Positions 9,858 to 18,839 of a stretch of DNA of 64,000 nucleotides are shown here, piece by piece (the stretch's first letter is position 1; each line of letters starts with the position of its first letter). Position numbers and translations under genes: made by a program. The notes under the pieces were generated by a model, which ran no database searches, had not been told where the DNA came from, and was given only the letters and a program-made list of their open reading frames with translations. The DNA is from a bacterium (lineage in GTDB: Bacteria; Auribacterota; Auribacteria; Auribacterales; Auribacteraceae): positions 248,001 through 312,000 of the forward strand of contig JAHDNF010000002.1 of NCBI GenBank assembly GCA_018435605.1. Reading direction: 5' to 3'.

Positions 9858-11831
9858 ATGGCAAAATCGGGCGACATGAAACAGATATCTATTGTGGTGC
9901 TGAACGAAGATTTAGCAAACGTAAACGAAGCGATCATACGGCACGGGTGTCTTCATCCGTTTCATGCAGAACTGATGGGCGACTGGGCAAACAAACTCTC
10001 CGGATTCTACGATACCGGCATGTTGCAGGATATGAAAGATCTGCGTATGCGGATATCGTCAATTGCCCGGAAAATAAATCTGGATTTGAAATTTGACGGC
10101 GCTACATTGGATATATTAAAACCGCAGATGAAGCAACTCAAGCCCGAACGGGTGCGCGAAGAAATACTGCTTTTCGAATCACAACTCAAATCAGTCACCG
10201 ATCATATCCGCGACATCGACAACAAACTGTCCGCGAGGGAAAACGTCAAACAACAGCTTGCAGTATTCCGTGATGTGCTCGACATTACAAAGGTGTCTAC
10301 CTATTCCGTGCTAGACCAGTTTGTAGGCAAACTTCCCAACGTACGTCTAGCAGATTTGTCGGAAAAGCTAAAAAAAATGCCGCATCTTGTAGTGCCGGTA
10401 AAAGAAACTCCTCCGTGGTCTGTAGTTATTATTTATGTTTTTAAAAAAGACCGGATTACCGTCCAGAAACTGCTCAATGAGGTATCGTTCCAAACCGTAA
10501 CACTGCCTGAAGAACTCAAAGGCGCGCCGCACGAAGTCATGGATAACCTAAAAAAATCGTTTGAACGGCTTCACGAAGAAAAAAAATCCGTTACGGTCAG
10601 ACAAACGCAAATTGAAACTCAGATTAAAGATAAATTGCCTCTTTACGCTTATTTCGTACATTTTCATACGCTTCTACTCGAATCGCAGTATTACTTCAAG
10701 AAGACCGCGCGGACATGCCTGATTACAGGTTGGATACCTCATGAAGCTCTGCCGAAACTTACTTGCGAAATCCAGTCGGCAACAGGCGGGCGTTGTTTTT
10801 TTGAATCGGTCGATCCGGTAATATCGCCCCAGACCGCCACATCGATTCCGTTTCGTTTCAAAAATATTTCACCTATACGGCCTTTTGAACTACTGATAAA
10901 ACTTTACGGCGTGCCCGGATACAACACAATCGACCCCACGCCGTTTTTCGCGCTGTCGATGGTATTCATGTTCGGGTATATGTTCGGCGACGTGGGGCAC
11001 GGATTTATACTGGCGTTACTCGGATTGTGGTTACTGCTACGCAAAAAATCTAAAACGGCGGTTAAGCAGGCAGGGTTACTGCTCACATGGTGCGGTTGCT
11101 CGTCAATAGTCTTCGGACTTTTATTCGGGAGTGTATTCGGGTTTGAAACTCTTATTCCCGCGTTGTGGATACACCCTATGCACAATATAGATACGCTATT
11201 AAAAATAGCCCTGTTTATGGGTATCGGCATGATCACGTTTGGAATAGTAATAAATATCGTCAACGCAGTCCGTACTCGAAACTGGGTAAATGCCATATTC
11301 GACAAAGCCGGATTGATCGGCGGGTTGCTCTACTGGGGGATGATCGGCCTGACAGTGCATTCCTATGTTCTCAAACATGATATCCCTGGCTGGATGATAT
11401 TCCTATTCCTTGGCTTGCCGATAATAACCTTATTTTTAAAAGCGCCGTTCGAAAAACTTATCGGAGTCCGTTCGCATCACGAAGGAGGTTTCTTCTCGTA
11501 CATAATGGATATCGGGTTCGAATTGGTTGAAACGATCATGGGGTATGTGGCCAACACATTCTCGTTCATCAGGGTCGGCGCTTTCGCATTGAGTCATGTC
11601 GGGTTATTCATGGCGATTTTCACACTTGCTCAAATGGTTCAAACCGGAACTTTGGCAACTTTTAAATCGACAATAGTAATTGTTTTGGGTAATATACTCA
11701 TCCTTCTTCTCGAAGGCATGATAGTATCCATACAGACCATACGTCTGGAATATTACGAATTTTTTAGCAAATTTTTCACTGGAGACGGGTTGTTGTATCA
11801 CCCCATTTCCATTCAGGACGAGACACATTAA
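9858..11831 (+). CDS. ntpI: V-type ATP synthase subunit I (membrane a-subunit)
   Basis: This 657-residue protein has the two-part layout of the family. The N-terminal half (to about 330) is soluble and coiled-coil rich and attaches to the peripheral stalk. The C-terminal half has about seven to eight membrane helices starting near TPFFALSMVFMFGYMFGDVGHGF. The helix containing SFIRVGAFALSHVG carries the conserved Arg that faces the ion-binding Glu of the c-ring. It forms the ion half-channels of the rotary motor. Length is normal. It lies between subunits C and K. Confidence 0.93.
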   Translation: MAKSGDMKQISIVVLNEDLANVNEAIIRHGCLHPFHAELMGDWANKLSGFYDTGMLQDMKDLRMRISSIARKINLDLKFDGATLDILKPQMKQLKPERVREEILLFESQLKSVTDHIRDIDNKLSARENVKQQLAVFRDVLDITKVSTYSVLDQFVGKLPNVRLADLSEKLKKMPHLVVPVKETPPWSVVIIYVFKKDRITVQKLLNEVSFQTVTLPEELKGAPHEVMDNLKKSFERLHEEKKSVTVRQTQIETQIKDKLPLYAYFVHFHTLLLESQYYFKKTARTCLITGWIPHEALPKLTCEIQSATGGRCFFESVDPVISPQTATSIPFRFKNISPIRPFELLIKLYGVPGYNTIDPTPFFALSMVFMFGYMFGDVGHGFILALLGLWLLLRKKSKTAVKQAGLLLTWCGCSSIVFGLLFGSVFGFETLIPALWIHPMHNIDTLLKIALFMGIGMITFGIVINIVNAVRTRNWVNAIFDKAGLIGGLLYWGMIGLTVHSYVLKHDIPGWMIFLFLGLPIITLFLKAPFEKLIGVRSHHEGGFFSYIMDIGFELVETIMGYVANTFSFIRVGAFALSHVGLFMAIFTLAQMVQTGTLATFKSTIVIVLGNILILLLEGMIVSIQTIRLEYYEFFSKFFTGDGLLYHPISIQDETH

Positions 11832-11855
11832 AAATCCACAGGAGGATCCGCACAC

Positions 11856-12203
11856 ATGAGATTGACAAAACTGAATAAACGGCTGATTACAGCTGGGGTT
11901 TTCGCCATTATAGCCTGTTCCGTTGTCTTACTGGCAAACACTGTTTTCGCGGCTGATCAGGCGGTAGCAATCACAGAACAGCAGGCAACGTTGATGAAAT
12001 GGGCATTTTTATCTGCGGCCATTTCTGTCGGGCTTGGATCTTTGGCGGCGGGGATAGCGGTAGGATATGTCGGAGCGGCGGCGCTCGGCGTTGTGGGTGA
12101 ACGGCCGGAGATGGCTCCGCGGGCGCTGATCTTCGTCGGGTTGGCGGAAGGCATCGCTATTTACGGTCTTATTTTGGCGCTTATGATTCTCGGTAAAGTA
12201 TGA
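11856..12203 (+). CDS. ntpK: V-type ATP synthase subunit K (c-ring proteolipid)
   Basis: A 115-residue proteolipid. Residues 12-32 form an extra N-terminal hydrophobic segment ending in FAAD, probably a signal sequence, as in the Thermus V-ATPase proteolipid. The mature part is a single hairpin: helix 1 about 47-80, polar loop GERPE (81-85) and helix 2 about 89-112 with the ion-binding Glu in GLAEGIAIYG (E98). By my alignment to F-type sodium c-subunits, the position of the sodium-coordinating Gln is Val69, which argues for proton rather than sodium coupling; this is an inference from a hand alignment. AGGAGGA precedes the ATG. It overlaps subunit F by 4 bases. Confidence 0.9.
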   Translation: MRLTKLNKRLITAGVFAIIACSVVLLANTVFAADQAVAITEQQATLMKWAFLSAAISVGLGSLAAGIAVGYVGAAALGVVGERPEMAPRALIFVGLAEGIAIYGLILALMILGKV

Positions 12204-12505
12204 CGGACTTCTTTGTTATCGGCGACGAATACATGGTGCTCGGATTCGGGCTGGTGGGGATACCCGGCGTGGAGATAGATTCCAGCGAACGCCTGCTTGA
12301 CGAGTTGAATAAAGCGGTGAAACAATCGTATCGGATCATTATGGTCAGCGACCGGTTTACCGGACCGATACAGAAAGAACTGGAAGAAATAATCGTAAAG
12401 ATGGATTTCCCGCTGGTAATAGAGATTCCCGACCGTTTCGGAGCACGGGAAGGTAAAAAATCAATGAAGGAAATACTTAAATCATCACTCGGTTTTTCAG
12501 TCTGA
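12200..12505 (+). CDS. ntpG: V-type ATP synthase subunit F (central stalk)
   Basis: A 101-residue protein with the Rossmann-like pattern of subunit F: FFVIGDEYMVLGFGLVGIPG at the N-terminus, RIIMVSDRF in the middle and LVIEIPDRFG towards the end. It sits on the central rotor stalk next to subunit D. It starts inside the end of subunit K (ATGA overlap), indicating coupled translation. Confidence 0.88.
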   Translation: MTDFFVIGDEYMVLGFGLVGIPGVEIDSSERLLDELNKAVKQSYRIIMVSDRFTGPIQKELEEIIVKMDFPLVIEIPDRFGAREGKKSMKEILKSSLGFSV

Positions 12506-12532
12506 TGTTACGGAAGATGATAGGATTGCTAT

Positions 12533-13174
12533 ATGGAAGAACAATCGGTCGAAATATTATGCGGACAGATACTCGATGAAGCTAAAAAAGAAGCTGAATC
12601 GATTTTAAAAAAAGCGAAAATGCTAGCCGAACAACGTGTCAAGATTACCGAGCAACAGGCAGACAGCGAGGCGAAGAAAATACTCGCCAAGGCACAAGAA
12701 GAAAGCGAGCAGGCTCGCAAAAAGATTCTGTCTTCCTTAAACCTTGAAGAACATAAACGGCGGCTACAAAAACAGGAGTCGCTTATACTAACCATTATTG
12801 ATCAGGTTGATAAAGAATTGATTAAATTTTCGCAAACAAGCGATTACGATAAATTCTTAAAACAATCGGCTGTCGAAGCGCTCTCACAACTCCATGCGAA
12901 AAAACCGGTTACTCTGACATTCGGTAAAGACGATCCGAAAGCTCGTCTAAACAGTATAGTCAAGGATATAGAGCGGTCGTTGCCGCCAGGGGAACGGGTG
13001 TCACTGCGTATCGACTCCGCTACCCACGACCAACACGGTGTAGTCGCGAGTATTGATAACGGATTGATACGCATCAACAATACCCTTGAAGAAAGACTGC
13101 GTTCACAGATCGATCAGGTACGCGCATACATACATGAAAATTTATTTGAAAAAGGAGCGGCTCAACATGGCTAA
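12533..13174 (+). CDS. ntpE: V-type ATP synthase subunit E (peripheral stalk)
   Basis: This 213-residue protein has a long charged coiled coil (about residues 1-110, KKEAESILKKAKMLAEQR) followed by a small alpha/beta domain ending in the family motif GVVASIDNGLIRINNTLEERL. It pairs with the H/G subunit to form the peripheral stalk that holds the A3B3 head. Its stop codon lies 8 bases inside the start of subunit A. Confidence 0.85.
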   Translation: MEEQSVEILCGQILDEAKKEAESILKKAKMLAEQRVKITEQQADSEAKKILAKAQEESEQARKKILSSLNLEEHKRRLQKQESLILTIIDQVDKELIKFSQTSDYDKFLKQSAVEALSQLHAKKPVTLTFGKDDPKARLNSIVKDIERSLPPGERVSLRIDSATHDQHGVVASIDNGLIRINNTLEERLRSQIDQVRAYIHENLFEKGAAQHG

Positions 13175-14936
13175 AGCTATAGGAAAAGTCAGCCGTGTCG
13201 TAGGGCCTCTTGTAGAAGCCCGAATCCTCGCTACTGCTCAGATGCTTGAGCTGGTATACGTCGGCGAACAACGGCTGGTCGGTGAAATCGTTAAAATAGA
13301 CGAATCGTCTGCGAATATACAGGTATACGAAGATACTACCGGCATAAAACCGGACGACCCTGTATACGGATCGGGAATGCCCTTATCCGTTGAGCTAGGA
13401 CCCGGGTTGTTAGGCACCATATACGATGGTATTCAACGTCCCCTTGAAGATATAAAAAACAAATCAGGGGCTTTTATTGCTCGCGGAGTCGAGTCTAATC
13501 CACTGAACCGGACAAAAAAATGGTTTTTTAAACCCACGGTTGCGGTAGGAGATTATATAAATGGAGGAGCGATTATCGGTGAAGTACAGGAAACAAGTCT
13601 TGTTCTGCATAAGGTGCTACTTGCGCCGGATATATCAGGCACTGTAACTGCCGTTGTCGAACAGGGAGATTATACGGTCGACAGCACTGTTGCCACTGTA
13701 AAAACCAACTCAGGCGTTATGGAGCAAATAAAATTATACCACCGGTGGCCGGTGCGTATCAATCGTCCTCATAAAGGTAAAAAAGAATTGACCGTACCGC
13801 TGATTACCGGACAGCGCGTCATCGACACCCTGTTTCCAATTCCCAAGGGAGGCACTGTAGCCGTGCCCGGAGGGTTCGGAACAGGCAAGACCATGGTGCA
13901 ACAAGCTCTTGCGAAATGGTGCGATGCGGATATCATAATTTTTATCGGATGCGGCGAACGCGGCAACGAAATCACCGATGTACTTGACGAGTTTCCGAAA
14001 CTGATCGACCCGCGAACAGACAAACCACTTATGGAACGAACCGTAATTATCGCAAACACGTCAAATATGCCGGTTGCCGCGCGTGAAGCGTCCATATATA
14101 CCGGCATAACAATGGCCGAATATTACCGCGACATGGGGTACAACGTGGCGATTATGGCCGACTCGACGTCACGCTGGGCGGAAGCGCTTCGCGAACTAAG
14201 CGGACGCCTTGAGGAAATGCCTGCCGACGAGGGGTTTCCCGCATATCTTCCTACCCGTCTGGCAGGATTTTACGAGCGGGCGGGATACGTAACTAATTTG
14301 GCTAATACAGAAGGGTCAGTTACAGTGATCGGCTCTGTATCTCCTCCGGGCGGCGACTTTTCCGAACCGGTAACCCAGCACACCAAAAGGTTCGTGCGCG
14401 CGTTCTGGGCGCTCGACCGCCAGTTGGCGAACGCGAGGCATTATCCAAGCATATCTTGGATAAACTCCTATAGCGAATATGTCGAAGAAATCGCTCACTG
14501 GTGGGAAACCAATGTCGATGCGGACTGGTTTTCTCTGCGCAACGATATTATGGATTTACTCCAGCAGGAAAACAAGCTCCAGCAGGTTGTAAAATTGGTA
14601 GGGCCGGATGTATTGCCCGATTCACAGCGTCTCGTTTTAGAAACATGCACCATATTTAAAAATGTTTTTTTACAGCAAAACGCATTTGATAAAATAGATA
14701 TGTATTCCTTAGCGGAAAAACAGGTCAAAATGTTGCGTATCATTCTCGCATTTCACACCGGAGCTTCCGCCGCCATAAAAAAGGGTTCGACTCTGGTAAA
14801 AATCAAAAAATTGCCTGTGATTCATGAAATCGCAAAAATGAAATTCAACATATCCAATGAAGAACTTGATAAACTGGATAGTTTATTGAAACAGGTACAA
14901 ATGGCATTTTCAGAACTGGAAAAACATTATGTCTGA
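13167..14936 (+). CDS. ntpA: V-type ATP synthase catalytic subunit A
   Basis: Catalytic nucleotide-binding subunit, 589 residues from the ATG at 13167, which is preceded by AAAGGAG. An upstream in-frame start at 13086 lies deep in subunit E, has no ribosome site and is rejected. Walker A is GGFGTGKT (residues 235-242; the family norm is GAFGAGKT), and the GCGERGNE segment with the catalytic Glu follows at about 261-268. The non-homologous insertion typical of A subunits is present between the N-terminal barrel and the ATPase core (about 110-185). It overlaps E at its start and B at its end (8 bases each). Confidence 0.96.
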   Translation: MAKAIGKVSRVVGPLVEARILATAQMLELVYVGEQRLVGEIVKIDESSANIQVYEDTTGIKPDDPVYGSGMPLSVELGPGLLGTIYDGIQRPLEDIKNKSGAFIARGVESNPLNRTKKWFFKPTVAVGDYINGGAIIGEVQETSLVLHKVLLAPDISGTVTAVVEQGDYTVDSTVATVKTNSGVMEQIKLYHRWPVRINRPHKGKKELTVPLITGQRVIDTLFPIPKGGTVAVPGGFGTGKTMVQQALAKWCDADIIIFIGCGERGNEITDVLDEFPKLIDPRTDKPLMERTVIIANTSNMPVAAREASIYTGITMAEYYRDMGYNVAIMADSTSRWAEALRELSGRLEEMPADEGFPAYLPTRLAGFYERAGYVTNLANTEGSVTVIGSVSPPGGDFSEPVTQHTKRFVRAFWALDRQLANARHYPSISWINSYSEYVEEIAHWWETNVDADWFSLRNDIMDLLQQENKLQQVVKLVGPDVLPDSQRLVLETCTIFKNVFLQQNAFDKIDMYSLAEKQVKMLRIILAFHTGASAAIKKGSTLVKIKKLPVIHEIAKMKFNISNEELDKLDSLLKQVQMAFSELEKHYV

Positions 14937-16317
14937 CGAATCTTTTTCTAAGCGCGAATACAGTACTACAACCCGTGTTGAAGGCCCGATTATTGCCGTT
15001 TCAGGAATCCACAATGTCGGCTACAACGAACTTGTGGAGATAACCGATCCCAACGGCAACAAACGCCTAGGACAAATACTTGAAACAGCCCATGACCTTG
15101 CTATTGTCCAGATTTTTGAAGGTACAATGGGATTATCTCTGCAAAACACCCGTATAAGGTTTAAAGGTCATCCGTTCGAGTTGCCGGTCACGAAGCAGAT
15201 GCTCGGCAGGGTATTTGACGGACTTGGACGTCCTATAGACGGGCTTCCCGCTCCTATCGGCGAACATAAAATGAATATCTACGGCGAGCCTATAAACCCT
15301 ACCGCACGCAGTTATCCGAAGAAATTCATACAGACCGGTATATCCGCCATCGACGGCATGAATACACTGATACGCGGACAGAAACTGCCCATATTTTCCG
15401 GTAGCGGGCTATCCCATAACAAGCTCGCCGCTCAAATTGCCCGTCAGGCTACTATCCGCGGCGAGGATACCGGTTTTGCGGTGGTATTCGCGGCTATGGG
15501 TATAAAATATGACGTGGCTCAATATTTTATAAGAAATTTTGAAGAATCCGGCTCATTGGAAAACACCGTGCTGTTTCTTAATCTGGCAGACAACCCGCCT
15601 GTGGAAAGGCTAGTTACTCCTCGCACAGCGTTGACCATAGCCGAACATCTGGCTTTTAACGAAAATATGCATGTACTTGTAATCATGACCGATATGTCAA
15701 ACTACTGTGAGAGCCTTCGTGAAATATCCACGCTTCGAGGGGATATTCCGAGCAGAAAAGGATACCCCGGCTACTTGTACAGCGACCTTGCGTCTATATT
15801 CGAGCGTGCAGGCATAATACGAGGCGGAAAAGGGTCGATTACCCAGATGCCGATACTCACTATGCCCAATGACGATATAACACATCCCATTCCCGATCTG
15901 ACCGGATACATTACCGAAGGACAGATCGTGCTCGACCGTGAACTGGCGCAGAGGGGTATTTATCCGCCTATCGCCGGATTGCCGTCATTGTCGCGTCTGA
16001 TGAAAGACGGTATCGGCGAAGGGATGACACGCGAAGATCACGCGCATGTGGCAAGCCAGCTGTTTGCGGCATACTCACGGGTAAAAGACGTTCGGGCATT
16101 GGCATCTGTTATCGGAGAAGAAGAACTCACTCCGATAGACCATGTTTATCTTAAATTCGGAGAAATGTTCGAGAAAAAATTTCTCACGCAACGCGACGAT
16201 GAAAACCGCGATATAGAAACCACATTGGATATCGGATGGCAGGTACTGTCACAACTGCCGAAAGAAGAACTGTACAGAATGTCCGAAGAAGAAATCGGCA
16301 AATATTACGGGAAATAA
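14929..16317 (+). CDS. ntpB: V-type ATP synthase regulatory subunit B
   Basis: The non-catalytic nucleotide-binding subunit, 462 residues, the usual length. It shows [15 protein letters not shown], the degenerate P-loop [20 protein letters not shown] (GSGLSHNK in place of a working Walker A), and [17 protein letters not shown] near the C-terminus. These features separate it from the catalytic A subunit and from F-type beta. The start is inside the last codons of subunit A; subunit D follows after 3 bases. Confidence 0.96.
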   Translation: MSDESFSKREYSTTTRVEGPIIAVSGIHNVGYNELVEITDPNGNKRLGQILETAHDLAIVQIFEGTMGLSLQNTRIRFKGHPFELPVTKQMLGRVFDGLGRPIDGLPAPIGEHKMNIYGEPINPTARSYPKKFIQTGISAIDGMNTLIRGQKLPIFSGSGLSHNKLAAQIARQATIRGEDTGFAVVFAAMGIKYDVAQYFIRNFEESGSLENTVLFLNLADNPPVERLVTPRTALTIAEHLAFNENMHVLVIMTDMSNYCESLREISTLRGDIPSRKGYPGYLYSDLASIFERAGIIRGGKGSITQMPILTMPNDDITHPIPDLTGYITEGQIVLDRELAQRGIYPPIAGLPSLSRLMKDGIGEGMTREDHAHVASQLFAAYSRVKDVRALASVIGEEELTPIDHVYLKFGEMFEKKFLTQRDDENRDIETTLDIGWQVLSQLPKEELYRMSEEEIGKYYGK

Positions 16318-16320
16318 GAT

Positions 16321-16947
16321 ATGGCACGATATCAGATAGCGCCCACAAAAACCAACCTGCTAAACCTCAAACAGCAACGAGGGTTTGCGCTCGAAGGGCA
16401 TGAGCTTCTGGAACAAAAACGCGATATACTTATTGCGGAACTGATGGGTATGATAAATACCGCTCACGATATACAGGAAAAAGTCGACGAGTATCTTTCG
16501 GAATCATACCGTCTGCTTGAAAAAGCGTTAATATCCAACGGAAAAGACAAGTTGGCGAAATTGGCGAAAACAATGCCTATCTCATCGCGTGTTGACGTTG
16601 CAACCAGAAAAGTTATGGGGATAGCTTTACCTTCGGTCGATGTCAGCGTTTCGGAAAAAAAACCGTACTACAGTTTTTTGCACACCGACCGCGAAATTGA
16701 TGCGACGGTAATAAAATTCAGGGAAATTTTGGATCTGATTGGTAAATTGGCGCAAAGCAGAATTTCGGTGTTGCGGCTGGCCAAAGAGGCGCAAAAAACT
16801 ATAAGGCGTGTGAACGCGCTGGAAAAAATATATTTACCTGACTATGAAGAATCGATAGAGTATATACAGAATATGCTTGAGGAATCGGAACGCGAATCTT
16901 TCTTCGTACTCAAACTAATAAAAAACAGAATGAAAAAACGTACCTGA
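16321..16947 (+). CDS. ntpD: V-type ATP synthase subunit D (central rotor shaft)
   Basis: A 208-residue, mostly helical protein opening with IAPTKTNLLNLKQQRGFALEG, the standard subunit D start, and ending in an antiparallel helix (RVNALEKIYLPDYEESIEYI). It forms the central rotating shaft together with subunit F. It closes the ATPase part of the operon; the stress-protein gene follows 13 bases later. Confidence 0.92.
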   Translation: MARYQIAPTKTNLLNLKQQRGFALEGHELLEQKRDILIAELMGMINTAHDIQEKVDEYLSESYRLLEKALISNGKDKLAKLAKTMPISSRVDVATRKVMGIALPSVDVSVSEKKPYYSFLHTDREIDATVIKFREILDLIGKLAQSRISVLRLAKEAQKTIRRVNALEKIYLPDYEESIEYIQNMLEESERESFFVLKLIKNRMKKRT

Positions 16948-16960
16948 AGGTTCTCGAATT

Positions 16961-17452
16961 ATGTCATTCAAAACGCGACCTGAAAAGATTATGGTGTTCG
17001 TGGAAGCAAATGAAGAGTCAATAACCGCGGCACAATACGCCGTATGTCTTGCCCGATGGCTCAATTGCGAACTTTATGCCGTGTATGTAGTGGACGTTAA
17101 AACTCTTCATGACCTTCTAAAAGCCAAAATTTTTGTCGAAATGGAAGAGATGGATTATCAGCACGACCTTGAAGAAGACGGCAGGCGCTATCTGAACTAT
17201 GTGCGCGACCTAGCGGAATCTAAAGGAGTTCATATATACACCGATTTGCTTAAAGGCGATGTGGTTGCTGAAATACAGCGTAAAGTCGAGGAAATTGATG
17301 TCGACCTTCTGGTCATGGGCAAACTGGAAGAACCGGAATCACGGCGAGATTTTTATTATAACGACGGAGAACGAATTTTTAGGCGAACCCCCTGCCCTGC
17401 GATCATGGTCAAAGAAGACGAGCCTGTACGGCTAATGTACGATCAACTGTAA
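16961..17452 (+). CDS. Universal stress protein (UspA) family
   Basis: A 163-residue protein with the Usp alpha/beta layout: strand EKIMVFVEANEESITAAQYAV, a second strand ELYAVYVVDVKTL, then VDLLVMGKLEEP and a C-terminal strand CPAIMVK. The ATP-binding signature (G-x2-G-x9-G-S/T) that should follow VMGK is not intact, so it is probably of the non-ATP-binding type. It lies 13 bases after ATPase subunit D and 31 before the EIIA gene, suggesting one transcript. Confidence 0.82.
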   Translation: MSFKTRPEKIMVFVEANEESITAAQYAVCLARWLNCELYAVYVVDVKTLHDLLKAKIFVEMEEMDYQHDLEEDGRRYLNYVRDLAESKGVHIYTDLLKGDVVAEIQRKVEEIDVDLLVMGKLEEPESRRDFYYNDGERIFRRTPCPAIMVKEDEPVRLMYDQL

Positions 17453-17483
17453 AAGAAAATTTATTTTCAAAAAGGATATCGAT

Positions 17484-17948
17484 ATGAAACTGAGCCATTT
17501 GTTAACACCTGAACTGATAAAAGTCGGACTTGAAAACAGTACAAAAGAAAAAATTATTCAGGAATTGATAGATATAGTCGTAGCGCAAGGATTGGTATCT
17601 GATACCGATCAGGCGTTCATGGACGTCATGTCGCGCGAGTTACAGCAAAGCACAGGACTTGAAGCAGGTATAGCCGTTCCTCACGGCAAAAGCACCTCGG
17701 TTGACCAACTTGTGGGAGCGCTTGGCATATCCGAGGAAGGCATTGATTTTGCTTCTCTTGACGGCAAACCGTCGCATTTATTTTTTCTGCTTATCGCTCC
17801 GCCTAACATGTCCGGACCTCATGTCAGGGCTTTGGCAAATATCGCTAAATTCAGCCAAAACAGCCGGTACCGCAATATGTTGACTGAAGCGTCATCTTCT
17901 GAGGAAGCGTATCGGATAATCAAGCAGGCGGAAACAGAGGATATTTAG
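17484..17948 (+). CDS. PTS EIIA domain protein, PtsN/fructose type
   Basis: A 154-residue stand-alone EIIA of the mannitol/fructose/Ntr family. The phosphorylatable His is H67 in GIAVPHGKS, within the usual RE...STGLEAGIAVPHG pattern. It accepts phosphate from HPr and, in PtsN-type proteins, regulates other proteins rather than transporting sugar. No EIIB or EIIC is present in the window; HPr and Enzyme I are encoded at 42-44 kb. It is the last gene of the ATPase run and converges with comF with almost no gap. AAAGGAT precedes the ATG. Confidence 0.85.
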   Translation: MKLSHLLTPELIKVGLENSTKEKIIQELIDIVVAQGLVSDTDQAFMDVMSRELQQSTGLEAGIAVPHGKSTSVDQLVGALGISEEGIDFASLDGKPSHLFFLLIAPPNMSGPHVRALANIAKFSQNSRYRNMLTEASSSEEAYRIIKQAETEDI

Positions 17949-17949
17949 A

Positions 17950-18708
17950 TTACCTATCGTTAAACGCCAGCGTAAGGCCAAGTATTTTTTCCGCTCCGGC
18001 CTCGAATAAAGTCTGCGCGCAAAAATAAATTGTGCTTCCTGTAGACCGTACATCGTCTATCAGAATTACCGATTTACCGGTAAGGTCTGTCTTTTTGTTT
18101 ATGTAAAAAATATCTCTAAGATTGTTCAACCGTTCCGACCTGTCCAATTCAACTTGAGCATGGACGTGATGTTTGCGTTTGAGAACCGAGCATTCTACAG
18201 GCAAATCTGCCCAACGCGCCAATCTCAAAGCTATCAGCTCAGTTTGGTTGAATCCTCTGTCGCGGTATTTTACTCTTGAAAGAGGTACTGGTATGATACA
18301 GTCAAAATATTGGGAATCGAACTGCTGTTGTTGGAGAAATCCGATCAAGAAGTCTCCAAGTAATTCTGCAATGTACGAGCGCCTTTCATATTTCATTTTA
18401 TGTATGAGTTTTTTTAAAATGCCTTCATAATCTCCAGCGCTTAGAAACCACAACGAAGGCCTGTCTTTGTAACGGCAATCTCCGCACAAATACGGAGGCA
18501 GTTCAAGGTCTGGGGCGGGTTTGCCGCAATACATGCAAACAAGAGAAATATTTTCATATAGGTTTGAACGACACTGACCGCATAAAAACTGTTGAGGATG
18601 AGGTGGCAGGTAACAACGGCAATACTGGCATCGTTGCGGAAAGAAAAAATTCAACGCTACGTTATACCCTTCCAGAATCTGTTTTTTTGTCGGTAAAAGA
18701 AGAGTCAT
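17950..18708 (-). CDS. ComF family phosphoribosyltransferase-like protein
   Basis: A 252-residue ComF protein: N-terminal double zinc-ribbon with CQYCRC and CGQC, then CMYCG and CGDC (about residues 22-80), followed by a type I phosphoribosyltransferase domain with the PRPP loop VILIDDVRSTGST (about 213-225). GFNQTELIALRLA is also typical. In naturally transformable bacteria ComF supports DNA uptake; in others the role is unclear. It is divergent from leuS. A ComEA-like gene 3 kb away makes a competence link possible but unproven. Confidence 0.88.
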   Translation of the reverse strand: MTLLLPTKKQILEGYNVALNFFFPQRCQYCRCYLPPHPQQFLCGQCRSNLYENISLVCMYCGKPAPDLELPPYLCGDCRYKDRPSLWFLSAGDYEGILKKLIHKMKYERRSYIAELLGDFLIGFLQQQQFDSQYFDCIIPVPLSRVKYRDRGFNQTELIALRLARWADLPVECSVLKRKHHVHAQVELDRSERLNNLRDIFYINKKTDLTGKSVILIDDVRSTGSTIYFCAQTLFEAGAEKILGLTLAFNDR

Positions 18709-18839
18709 CGCTTGCCGCCACAGTTTTTTATTTTATTTAACCATAATATTTGCTATAAAAAACGTACATCATTTTTTATAAAATTTTTTAAGAATAGCGG
18801 CATGATGCGCTCAAATAGCTACTTCACAGGAGGACTGGC

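Noticed and set aside
13086-13166. Longer start for ATPase subunit A
   Set aside because: It lies within subunit E; the AAAGGAG-preceded ATG at 13167 gives the conserved N-terminus.
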